Origin: Berghia stephanieae
Lineage: Eukaryota; Mollusca; Gastropoda; Nudibranchia; Aeolidiidae
DNA: 64,000 nucleotides
Direction: 5' to 3'
Assembly (NCBI GenBank): GCA_034508935.3
Contig: CM067445.1
Location: 84,711,607 to 84,775,606, forward strand
Below are positions 1 through 64,000 of the stretch, piece by piece. Under the pieces are notes generated by a model, which made no database searches, had not been told where the DNA came from, and saw nothing but the letters and a program-made list of their open reading frames with translations. Positions within the stretch are counted from its first letter, which is position 1. Each line of letters opens with the position of its first letter. A program made the position numbers and the translations under genes.

Positions 1-45
1 ACCTCTGATTCAGATTTTCATTTGACTTCACATAAGTTAGGTAAA

Positions 46-312
46 GGGGAGACATTCCGAAAGCTCCTACATCCCCAATATTCTTTCAATTTGTATTTTC
101 ACCGTTGATCTTTTGTCAGGCGTTTATTTATTTAATTTGTCATCATATAGATTTGTGAGGATTTTTTTTTTCTATTAGGGTTAGTCATAAGTGTTAGTAA
201 AGGTGTTAGGGGGAGACATTCCGAAAGCTCCTACATCCCCAGTATTCTTTCAATTTGTATTTTCACCGTAGATCTCTTGTCAGGCGTTTATTTATTCAAT
301 TTGTCATCATAA
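46..312. repeat. direct duplication of about 100 bp
   Basis: Positions 46-148 and 208-312 are near identical, both starting ggggagacattccgaaagct and ending tttgtcatcata. They are separated by about 60 bp. Flanking text tattagggttagtcata also recurs at about 172 and 460. Confidence 0.8.
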
Positions 313-862
313 AGAAGCATTTTAAAAACTCTAGAACAAACCTTGATAGATTTGTGAAAGTTTAAAATTTCCTAATTTGACCATTGTTTTTATTCTCGGC
401 CGCCATTTTAATTTGTGAAGTATTGAAAGGTAGTGCAAAGCAGTCCGAGGGTTTTTTTTCTATTAGGGTTAGTCATAATGCTAGGGTGTTTATTTTCCTA
501 TTAGGGTTGGTTAAAGGTAGTCTAGGTTTTACTTTTTCTTGGGGTTAATTGATGGAATATTATTTAAGTTGTTTCCCTTTGTAGGCGCTTTCGGAAGGCC
601 TCCCAAGTCAAGCGTGGTAAAGACTTGTGACTTATTGATATTGATATCTACTGACTGATAAACTAAAATCATGCGAATAAAGCATGGCAGCGACGACAAG
701 CACATCGATTAAAGTGTGCATCTAATCGTAACCAAGCTAATCAAGCAATATCGAATGAAAATAGTTCTTTCCCCGCGAAATTGCGGGCTTTTTACTAGTA
801 TATATATATATTATAAAAGCAAAAACATAGTGCTCAACTTTTTGACAAAAGGAGTTGTTTAT

Positions 863-1033
863 AAACATTTCAAGTGTAATTATTATTGTTTAACTTCTAC
901 AGTACTGTTCCATGAAACAGTACTATAGAAGTTAAACTTACTTACTTACTTATCCGAAGCAGTGACCACCTGAGCTCTAGCCCTTCGGTCTTGTGCCATA
1001 TAGAAACAATAATAATTATACTTGAAATGTTTT
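863..1033. repeat. nested inverted repeat with a LINE tail in its loop
   Basis: Outer arms of about 30 bp (863-892 and 1,003-1,033) are reverse complements. An inner hairpin at 889-936 starts and ends in TTAA. Between them, 929-1,002 matches the tail of the LINE fragment at 43,755-43,820, in the same orientation. Confidence 0.65.
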
Positions 1034-1034
1034 T

Positions 1035-1097
<63 letters not shown>

Positions 1098-1309
1098 TAT
1101 ATATATATTATGACTTGCCAAGTTTAATTTTATTTTAATGCATCAGATATCTAAGCTAAAGATGAATGCAGAAACGATAGTAGTGAACAAGATAGATGCA
1201 ATGTTTCTTCCTGATATTATTTTTTTTAATCCACAAGACCTCTTAAAAGTTGGAAATATTGTATGCCAATTTAGGATCCGTGGTCTAAACCAGTAACCGC
1301 ACTTCCATA

Positions 1310-1708
<399 letters not shown>

Positions 1709-2034
1709 TTTGTCTTTTATTATTAAAATTTAAACAACAATTGCGACGTGATGAACTGTAATAGAAATGGGATATAATCTATCGATTGTCTTAGCCTCCG
1801 ATGATTTTTAAGAATATTCCCAGTGACTATCACAGCTCTAAGCTGTTGTTCATGTCACCTTATCGAAGTGATTAGAAATGGAAATATCAATAAAATTATG
1901 TAAATTAGGTGTGACAGTCATTGATTCAATTGGGGAGAAAAAAAAAAGGAATCTCCTACGTATTTTTAAAATATGAAATATTGATTTTCTTTTCTAGGTC
2001 ACTACAATTTTAATTTTTTGAATATTTTTCGTAG

Positions 2035-9539
<7,505 letters not shown>

Positions 9540-12500
9540 TTGCCCTGCCCAAAGTCAATTGTTTGTATATAAGGAGGACATATTTTTAGTTAATGTTCAA
9601 ATTCGCTCACTCTCAATATTAGTGACCAACAATTGTTCTATTTGTAATACCACTGCCTTCTTTAATGATAATGTTATTGACCAAGATCTTGATACTTTGT
9701 GATGTGAGTTGTCATTTCATTAATTGATTAATCCACATAATGAGTTATAAATTGTGACATAAGAAATTAAACTTAACCTATGGCTGTTGTTCACGTCTGT
9801 GACAACGATGCTCCCCTCCCCCTCCCCCAACCCTTCCATCTGGATGAAAGTGACTTCCTCGGTAGACAAAATTTATAGTGCGTGCCAGCTTTTAACAAGT
9901 ATCTTCTTAGAAAGTAAAAAAGATTGGATTTATTGAACCCTGGTTTGTTGCAGACATACATCCACTTCAAGTGATTATTGACGGGAAGATCACAACATTG
10001 TTATCAACCAGTAAGAGAGCATGAAATAAAAGTATCCCTTCTGGTGCATAAAACCTTGGGCAAAGCCTCAACATATCATCAACAAATAACGAATCTGTAA
10101 TCTATTATATGTCATGAAAAATGAATAAAATGGATTTTCTTATGGAAATTTTTTTAAAAAAATTATTATTTCGTGTATAAGAAGGAAGAAAAACACTGCA
10201 AATATATTTTATAATAAAATAATATAACCAATCTTTGAAATTTGTGTTAGATGACATACTGGCATAATGTTGCATAGAGGAATTATATAGCAGCTCGAGT
10301 AATGAAGTGCACTGGAACCAGGGAGTCACAGGTTCACATCCTACATAAGGACCTTTCACCCTTCCTTGGGAAAGATTAGCCTTGAATCGTCCGTTTGGAC
10401 ATATTGTTAACCTTGCACGCTTGATAACTTAGTGTTAATTCTTTAAGAAAGCACATCGCAATGAATTTTTTCTATTTTAATCTTACATCTGATTTTCAGG
10501 TTTGTGTTTGTTTTTTGTTGTTGTTGTTGTTTTTTAAGATTCAATTTTATTTAGTTATATATTTTTTGGTTTTGTTTCATTTTTTTCCTTTTACATTTAT
10601 TAGACATTTGAGTCGAAAGGTTTTGAAAAGCAAAGTTGATTAAATATTTATGTACGCAATGTTTGATATACATGATATGATTTAAATAAATGACTAACTG
10701 AAATCACCAGCAATATTTATAAATTGCATTTTCCTGTAAAATCATTGAGCTTTTAAGGTCAGTAACCAAAGATTTTCTCACATGTATTGTATCACAGACA
10801 GATTGGATCACTGTAAGTTAGATTTAATCGGGAACATTTTCCTGTCATTGCATTCCATAGATTTATAATACAAGAAGATGTTCAAGGAATTATTTTTTGC
10901 ATACATAATTTAATACCATAATTCCCTTTATAGGTCAAATATTTATGGTGCATTACAATGCAATAAATCCGTTCTTTCCTTTCATGACTGCATGATCCAA
11001 TTTTTTGTCAAAAAGCAGTGTTCGAGATAATAATATTAATAATAATAATAATTATTATTATTAATTTATATAACGCTTTACTATCCACTGGTAAAGTGCT
11101 CAGCAGTGCTTTACAAAGCAAGCACGCATACAAACACACACACACACATGCATGCATTCATCCTCTCTCTCTCTCCTTTTCTCTATATATCTCTGTATAT
11201 CGTTTCCTCCCCCCCCCCCCCCCCCCTCTTACAAACACACACATAAACACAAAATCACTATACATATAACATTTCAATTATTCGTCTATCCTAAAAATAG
11301 CTCTGTTTTCAAGAGTTTCTTAAAAGCACCATATTCATCACAAGAACCGAGTCTTATAGCTCGGAGAATTCTACATATGTGGAGCAATCTTTGTAAAACG
11401 TTATGCATATCTTGTTTAAATCTCTTTGCAATCTGTGCTTGATTGTTGCTTGATTGTTGTCTTGTGCCTTTTATTTTCCTAATGTCATTTACATATCATG
11501 CACCTATGCTTGTAAAGAATAAACATGCATTTGGTAGTAGCATATTATAACAATACCATACTACTTGATCTATTTTCAAAACATTATCATTGTTGTAACT
11601 GATAAAACCTCATACTTTATAATAAAAGTTCAACCAATGTTCATTGTGTTCAAAATAGAAACGCCCATATTAAATTAAACACTGCAAAGGGACCAATCAT
11701 TATAATAATAGTTAACTCTTGCATTTTAACTCCAAAATAATTACTGATTGTACAAATGTGTCCTGTAAATTGTTAATATTAATAATATACACATGTTTAT
11801 GATGATAAAAGTCACTACATAAATGTTTAGATCTTCTATTTTTTGGGGAGTGTATCTTTTACCAGTTATTATGAGACAAGTAACTTGATTCCTAATATTG
11901 TACTCGATTATAGATCATTAAAGTTTGTTGTATTTTGGAGTTGAACACAAGGCATTCTGTTTTGATTGGTCATCTTACAATTTATACATTTAGCATTAGG
12001 ATAGATAGCTATCACACACAAACACACACATACATTCGTGAATGGTGTAACTGGTAATACCTACAGAAAATGCTGTTATGTTGGGAATGGTGATACGGAA
12101 CAAATTCATCAGAGTACCTCATGTACACTATTTCATGTAACTGAGAGAAACACACATTTTATTTGTTATTGTTATCACAGCGCCAAGTGTGATGATTATT
12201 AGAGAAAGAAACTTTTTGTTCTTTGTTTTGCCATTTGTATACCACAGCTTCAGTGATCAGAGAGTAGACCCCTATAAATAATTACAAGGCAATTAGTAAT
12301 CGCGAGTGATCTCAAAGCGGCAAATGTTTTATGTGTCTTCTTCTCTAAGTTTATATCATGGATATGAAGTGCAAAACTTATTTTGGACACAGTGAATTTT
12401 TTCACATCTTTTATTGATGAGACTACATCAATTGACTTCTGAACTATAGTAACTCATATTTATTCTGTACTCTTTTGAGAGTCTGTACTGTTTGTAAATT

Positions 12501-12572
12501 ATTGATTTATTTGATTTTTCGTTGATTTATTTAAGAGATGAACATAGCAATACAATTAAGAATTTATGAATA

Positions 12573-13112
12573 TTGGGTGGGGTTTTTGACCTCCCATAGT
12601 GAGCAGGGACGTAGGACTTCTGAGTCTTCTATCCCCCTACATCTGTTTTCCAATTGCTTTTTGTCTTTTGCCTTGGACTGAGATTACTTGGTTTTGTTCT
12701 GACCCTGGCCAGAGTCCTTGGCTGGGAGGGAAACAGTCGAATGCACAGTTATAGTTCTGGGAAATGATATTTTTCCCCTTGTAAATCATCTCCACTCTTA
12801 TGTACTGTAGTTTTTAAAAATTATTTGAACATATGATTTGTAAACAGATGAGTGTATTCCTATTAATGGGACCTGTGCTTGTGTCAGGATGAGACTTTTA
12901 GGTGATTCAAACTATGCACAACGGTATTATGTTCTTGGAATCTACATCTGTTCCTATTTGTGTCATTTCTCTTTGTCTTACTTTTCTTGTGTCCTATTAA
13001 TTGTAAATCTATAACTTTTTTACAATACCATTTTCTGCCTTTTTAAGGTTCTGAAATGACCTAAATGTCATTAAGAAGCTCAGAAAAACCCCTAAAAACA
13101 AACAAAAAATTA
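12573..13112 (+). repeat. 540-bp repeat family, longest copy
   Basis: It runs from gggtggggtttttgacctcc to an A-rich end after ctgaaatgacctaaatgtc. Related copies lie at 13,340-13,690 (folded), 31,515-32,003 (minus), 41,985-42,290 (3' part), 46,960-47,052 (minus, part), 59,370-59,866 and 62,085-62,212 (minus, part). No protein is encoded. The A-rich end suggests retroposition, but the class is unknown. Confidence 0.65.
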
Positions 13113-13339
13113 TAAATGCTATTCTTTTATCAAGGTCCAAGGGCAATTGAGCATTGGGTCTTTGCTAGTTGATTCTTCACCTGTCAATAACCTTGCTATT
13201 TCTTCTATCCCCTATATCAAAACTTGTCTTTTCCATTCAAGTTTGTGTTCATTTTCTGAATTGAGACCATTTACTTTCACCAAGGCCCTTTCTGGAGTAT
13301 TTTGTTGAGAGTGAAACAGTCAGATAGATTATCTGGATA

Positions 13340-13690
13340 CGTCTTTTGACCTCCCATGGTGGGCAGGAGGTCACTTGCTCTGTCTTTTATCCCCTTATAT
13401 CTGGTTTCTGACTTGCTTTCTGTCTTTATCTTGGAATGGGATTGCTTCTTTTGTCCTGGCCATCGCCAGAGTCCTTGACTGAGAGGGAAACAGTCAAATG
13501 TATTAAATGTTTGAATAAGGTCACAAGTTGTTCTGCAATCTGTTTTTATGAGTTGCTTTTCGAAACTTTTTAACCCATTCCAAGACAAAGACAGAAAGCA
13601 ACTCAGAATCCAGATATAGATGGATAGAAGACACAGCAAATGACCTCCTGCCCACCATGGGGGGGGGGGGGGGGGGGGTCAAATACCCTG
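13340..13690. repeat. inverted pair of partial 540-bp repeats
   Basis: The plus-oriented part (13,350-13,500) and the minus-oriented part (13,570-13,690) face each other. The marker text gacctcccatggtgggcagg reappears in reverse complement near a G run at 13,660-13,677. Confidence 0.65.
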
Positions 13691-15994
13691 CCCAGTATGG
13701 CTACCTTTACCCTATCTTTATTTACATTTTTCTGAGATGAATTATATATGTATTGTTAAAGATACTGTATTCATTTTTTACATGATAAAGGTAATTGAAC
13801 AAAACTCTGTACAAGCCAATTTTCTTTTCGAATATTTTAAACATTAAATTTTGAAAAGGAACAAGGTGAGCAGTCAACATGGAAGTAGAAAGCAAGTGTT
13901 GAGTGAATTAAGATTAATGCATTGTGAGCAATTTTTACTGATTTAAATATCTGTTTCTTAAAGGGATTTTTTTTTGTTTTGTTTTTTGTTTGTTTTGTTG
14001 TTTGTTTTTTTTTTTTTTGTAGTAAGGCGTAGAGAATAATTTGTTTTCATCTAGAAAAAAAAATCACTTGCATCACTACGCCAATTCAATGTAAATTTGG
14101 GACCACTTCTTTCATCTGGTATGATCCAGGTAAACCAGACTCCTGAAGTTTAATGCTTAAAATTGATTTATAACAATTTGGTACTATTGAAAAAATAAAT
14201 GCAGTGTATAAAAAATAAAATATAAAAACAGAAAGTATAAAATTTAATTTTAATCATTTTTAATTTAGATTAAATTTCTGGAACCAATTTATTCCAACAA
14301 AATACCAGATATAGGTGGGAAGTAACGTTTGTTCAAGACAACCAACCAGGAACCAAAAGAAAACATTTTTTGAAACTATCAATTGAAAACCAAAGTTTTC
14401 AACCTTTGATTTATGACAAGGACCAAGAACAATTAATTTGGAATGAAAAACAATCTATTTGACTATTTGGCGCCATTTTATCGATAGTTACTTACATTTT
14501 TAGTTTTCTACTGCTTCCAGTGTACGATGCTAAACACTTACATAATGCCTTTTTGTATTTTTGGCAAGAAAATTCTACTCCTTTCAAGAAGTTTCGGCTT
14601 TAAGAATTTTATTTTGCAAGTTGGAGGTAATTTAAATCGAATGTATGGAGCAAAATTTTCTGGTCAAAATGAAAAAAGTCATTTTGTCACTGTATGTTAA
14701 TCGTATGGTACCAATCATTCAAATTTTTAAAAAATCATATGTATACTATTTGATTACACTGAAGAATGTTTCTATATGGCACTTAAAGGACCAGTTTATA
14801 CTTATCAACGTTTATTTAATAACTTGGTAGTCTTTCCTATGAACAAAAATATATTGCTGTGATTCACAGAGATATAAACATTTTATTCACTCACAATTTT
14901 TAATAAAGGCCATCATCATTATAATTAGTATCAAATGATTTTGTCAATGAATTTTATTTTTGTTTACAATTTGATTTATTGGCCATAAAATGGTCATTAT
15001 GTTGCTTCATAGGCTAGCAGGTTAGCTCAATATGCACAAGAGACAGTGTTGAAATTAGAGATATATTTTATAATTTATACATATTATTAATTATTAATAC
15101 GCTTCAACAGTCGTTACGTCACTTTCCCCGTAATGATGCATGGTAACTTTGTAACTGGCTCTAAACTATCGGAACAATGGCGGACGTCCTTATGAGATAT
15201 TTCTCTGACAAGCATAAAAGCGTATCCAGAGGAAAAAAAACATTTTAAATCTGATCATGTTTTGAATTTTACACACTTTGATCACAAGACATATGAAAAG
15301 TTCTAGCCAGCATGAAGAATAAAAAGTACTGATTTTCTTTGTTTAGAACCATGATGACTGCCGTAGCTATGCGACGTGACATCAGACTATTGAATCCAAT
15401 TATCATGCTGATATTCCAAAACTTATTTGATAAAAAAATTTGCGAAAGAATGACGCACATTGTTTTTCATTTTGTCTTGATAGCTGTAATATCATTTTGA
15501 AAAAAAAAATAATAAAATCAATAGATAGCCAATTCTTAATTAATACCAAGAACTAGTTAATTGAGGAAGTGAAAACCTTCATTTTAAACTGACAAAATCA
15601 AGTGTAATCAAGAAATGGCACACAAAAAAAACCCTTAACTATTTACAACAAAAAGCAAAAGCTAAACTGTAGAACAATTTGAAAGGTTGCCTCAAAATTT
15701 GTAAAATAAAGAGAAAAAGGAAGAACTAGAAGATTGGTCGAAATGTGTTGTAATGTGCACAATAAAGATCTCTTTGAGTGATAGACTTACGATATCTTAG
15801 AGTGAGACGGGAGCAAAGATCTTAAATATCCGCATCACTTTTAGCATGTTCTCTTTAGACAATGACCTTTGAATTATAATGTCATTATGTCAGTGTATAA
15901 ACCACATAATCTTACAGTTTCATATTCAGCAAATAAAGTATACCCTTTAATGTTTACATAATTTTTATTTGTCGTCTTTATCATTTTTATTGTG

Positions 15995-16284
15995 CAGCAA
16001 TGTGGTCTATTGGTATGATACTCGCTTTTGGATCGGAAGGACCTGGATTTGAGCCTTGCTGGGCGCATAGCTGAGTCCTTGGAAAAGGCTCTTTACTCAT
16101 ATTCTCTCACCGTACTCAGGTGTAAAATGAGTACTTTGACACTAACAACGTTGTCTATGTCTGAAAAAAACTAATATTGCCTAACAGGCATCATGTCTCT
16201 CTCTACATGTTACGTGTTGCTGTTGGTCATGGACCTCTTACGTTTAGTGGATATTGCGCTATATAAAAGCTCAAGTTTTTGTTT
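15995..16284 (+). repeat. tRNA-derived SINE, family 1
   Basis: The head has A-box-like tggtctattggtatgat and B-box-like ggatttgagcc, most like tRNA-Pro. The body ends with gtggatattgcgctatataa. The same family occurs at 60,559-60,858, 60,877-61,174 (minus), as split halves at about 17,465-17,596 and 20,850-20,872, and as a tail at 63,697-63,776. Confidence 0.75.
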
Positions 16285-16708
16285 TTAATTTTATATTGCA
16301 ACCAATCATCAATCTTGAAATGGATACAGAGGAATACACTTTAAAAGATGAATATTGATTACAAACAAAATACAAACTTATTGGTGGGTGGTATGTTAAG
16401 ACAACATAATGCCTATTTTCTTGCTACTATAATATCCTTAATTTCCCACTCTTGTCTTTCCGTTGTAGAATGAGATATCCTAACTTTGCCTAGACCCTCG
16501 ACTATATCCTCCTTTTCTTACGTACTAATCTGACCTTGAAATGTTTAAAAAATTGTAACTGTTAATTCTAAACTTTAAAGAACTGACTATATAAACATTT
16601 GTTATGAAAACAGTTGCTATTTCTCATAAAATAAACAACATCCCTCAGCCCTGCAAACACATTAAAATGAAAGAAGTTTCACTGGCTAATTCAAAAAGAT
16701 GTCAGCTG

Positions 16709-48412
<31,704 letters not shown>

Positions 48413-48954
48413 TATTGAACTTGACTAATCAAATCATGCAGTGCAGTGGAGAACGAGAGAAGAAAAAAAACCCGGAGGTATGCGGCAAAATCTAGCAGAC
48501 GATGCAGCCTAAAAAAGCAAAAGTATAACTGGAAAATATGCGAAGAATTGTTGGCATTCGAACGGGAATAAAGAAACTAGTGTGTTTACAAACAATTTTT
48601 CACATTTTGGAATCTCAGAAATGATATTTCTATGAGATATCTTATGAAATTTATTGTTTTAATTTTCTTCTATCAAGCAATAAATCATCTCAAATTTGCA
48701 TATAATATTATACACACCACCGATGTGCAGCCAATTTGCGATACTATAAAATAACGAATGTTTACATCGCTTTTGCAAGAGTTCTTTCACTTTCACCTTG
48801 CCAACATTTTGATTTAGATACTAGAGCTGATTATTTAACTATAGACTAATAGATTATTATTCAACCCAGAAACCTCATTGTTCTACCTCCTTGTGGTGCC
48901 CTTTGCACGTTGAAGACAATTCAACTAATGTACAAGAGCTCTTAATAACTAGAG
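48413..48954. promoter_or_regulatory. divergent MCMDC2/OCIAD1 promoter region
   Basis: The candidate MCMDC2 start (minus, 48,412) and OCIAD1 start (plus, 48,955) are about 540 bp apart and no mobile element was recognised between them. No core promoter motif is certain. The arrangement predicts 5' UTRs and a shared bidirectional promoter here. Confidence 0.5.
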
Positions 48955-62341
<13,387 letters not shown>

Positions 62342-62439
62342 TGACAAATTCATGACTTATAATAGTGTTGGAATCCCCATTGAAACAAGTTTATGAGAAT
62401 GTATGTGCCTGTGTATGTGTTTTGCCCATTATTTCTAGG

Positions 62440-62445
62440 AATAAA
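62440..62445 (+). promoter_or_regulatory. OCIAD1: OCIAD1 polyadenylation signal
   Basis: AATAAA lies 99 bases after the OCIAD1 stop, in gaataaagaataaaataac. Confidence 0.75.
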
Positions 62446-62459
62446 GAATAAAATAACAA

Positions 62460-63400
62460 ACTCTCATTCCTTGTATATTTTTTTTAATATAGATTGTTTA
62501 TTTTTCCATATTTTTCATGAGCGCATCACACTCAAACAAAATATCACACTCATATTTTGTACAGAATTTATAAATACTCTTATTAAAACAACAGACTATC
62601 CTTTTTGTTTTGCCAAGTTGATTATTTAATTGTCACTTGTTCAATCAAGGTGAACGTTCATATTTTGTAACAGTATTTTAATGTCTAATAATTTTTTTCC
62701 CATCTTTCACTCTCACACTTGCATCTTTAACTTATACTAAGTACCTTTGGTAATCGATGAAATGCAAAGGACATCTTTCCATCAGATATCAGAAAAAATA
62801 GCATATAGAAAATAAAACATTGTTTATTCAACCTCATTCTAAAGAGGATACTTGCAATATGACTTAAGCAATTCTCCTTTTCACCGTTGGTTTTTATTTA
62901 TCATATTGTAATTAAATTGTTGCTTTTTCACATTCGTTTTTAATTCGTTTCCTAATGGAGAGAGTAAGTAAAAACAGTTTAAATGCATAATACATTGCTT
63001 TTGCTACATTGTAATATTCGAATATCTTAAAGCATTGGTAACGAATTTAAAAGAATTTTATAGCTACGTCCACCACTTGCACCAGTGATACACCAGAGAA
63101 TCAACAATCAAAATACATAAAACTTCTATAAAAGTATGTATATGAATAAAAATTAATTTCGTTATGGCAACAACGTAAAAACTGTACAAAAATGAATTAC
63201 AATTATATAACAACATGTTTATCTCGAAAGCTCATATTTTAAAGCACTATGGGTTTCAAGTTCGAGAGATGAGTAAATTAATTTTACTTACTACCCATAC
63301 CAAACTCTTGTATCACTTAGATTTTAATCTGAAATTTACTGTTACATGCATTACTCATGCAGATCTACAAGCTCATTTACAAACACACCACTAACATACA

Positions 63401-63438
<38 letters not shown>

Positions 63439-63588
63439 AATATATTAAATAAATAAATACACATGTTTAGTGCTCTTAACATGCAATCATTTAAGAGGCC
63501 TTACAAGTTTTAAAGATAAATTAAACACACATTTCTCTACATTAAGTTTTGTTCGTTTAAAATTAATCAGTGTCGATTCTTACAGTTA
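62460..63588. other. intergenic sequence after OCIAD1
   Basis: AT-rich sequence without a recognised gene. A CA array lies at about 63,400-63,436. Confidence 0.5.
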
Positions 63589-63857
63589 CAGTGCACCCCG
63601 GATACAATGACCTTGGATCAAGCAAAATTCAGATTTAATGAAATATTTAAAAACTCCCAGTTTTTATTCTATTTGACACTACTAAAGCCACCTTGCTTTC
63701 AACTTAACTTAACTTGAGCTTTTATATAGCGCAATATCCACTAAACATGCTCAAAGCGCTTTACAAAGGGTCCCTTTTAGAACAAAAATATATAGCAAAC
63801 ACAATGGGACCAGGGGTTGTCTTTATTCAGGGGTGTTGTTATACAGAGGTTGCATTG
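63589..63857. mobile_element. pogo-like MITE with an embedded SINE tail
   Basis: Imperfect inverted ends (CAGTGCACCCCGGATAC on the left, CAATGCAACCTCTGTAT when the right end is reversed) are flanked by TA. A family 1 SINE tail (63,697-63,776, minus) lies inside. It is the same family as 20,305-20,447. Confidence 0.55.
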
Positions 63858-64000
63858 TATCTCATTTTAGACCTGGCCAAACTTAGCAATAAAAGCACTG
63901 GCAGCATAATATGATAGAATAAATTTATTATGAAATTGGCACTGTTTGGCCTCATCATTACAATGGTAGTGAGCAAGGTTGATGGTATAAAGAGGTTTCA

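Larger units (their letters stand above)
9540..16708. other. convergent intergenic region
   Basis: This lies between the CRACD-like stop and the MCMDC2 stop. It holds 3' UTR sequence, one full and one folded copy of a roughly 540-bp repeat (12,573-13,690), a TAA and CA-rich patch near 11,030-11,240, and a tRNA-derived SINE at 15,995-16,284. The stretch 13,700-15,990 shows no gene. Confidence 0.55.

Overview
This is an AT-rich animal nuclear sequence with large introns, long microsatellites and many mobile-element copies. GT-AG introns, tRNA-derived SINEs, LINEs, Penelope-like elements and TTAA or TA-flanked DNA transposons point to an invertebrate. A spiralian such as a mollusc is my best guess, but the sequence does not prove it.

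Three host genes account for nearly all the unique sequence. (1) A CRACD-like gene on the plus strand, with its last three coding exons (2,035-9,539). It carries a capping-protein-inhibitor (CPI) motif followed by a serine-rich disordered region. (2) MCMDC2 on the minus strand (48,412 down to 16,709), rebuilt here as 21 coding exons that match the human protein almost end to end. It has a GC-AG intron and an 18-nt microexon. (3) OCIAD1 on the plus strand (48,955-62,341), complete in eight coding exons with its polyadenylation signal. CRACD-like and MCMDC2 converge across about 7 kb. MCMDC2 and OCIAD1 diverge from start codons about 540 bp apart, which suggests a shared promoter. I see no functional pathway linking the three genes.

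The introns are crowded with mobile elements. The last MCMDC2 intron holds a nest: a SINE is split by a TTAA-flanked element, which holds a second SINE, which is split by a 5'-truncated LINE with an 11-bp target duplication. A separate small pogo-like MITE also sits inside the TTAA element. Other MCMDC2 introns hold a Penelope-like palindrome with a hammerhead-ribozyme-like fold in each arm, a nearly open LINE, a pogo transposon, an unclassified broken element and a Ty3/gypsy fossil. OCIAD1 intron 1 holds a DNA transposon with perfect 21-bp inverted ends. OCIAD1 intron 7 holds two SINEs in tail-to-tail palindrome.

Inverted-repeat pairs recur throughout (about 0.9, 2.2, 13.5, 35.7, 37-38.8, 51 and 60.9 kb). 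Coding exons of CRACD-like and MCMDC2 show up to six apparent one-base losses, mostly at short repeats or splice edges; these look more like assembly errors than gene decay. Nothing here is convincingly a new gene system. The hammerhead-bearing palindrome, the element nest and an orphan plus-strand exon at 45.6 kb most deserve follow-up.
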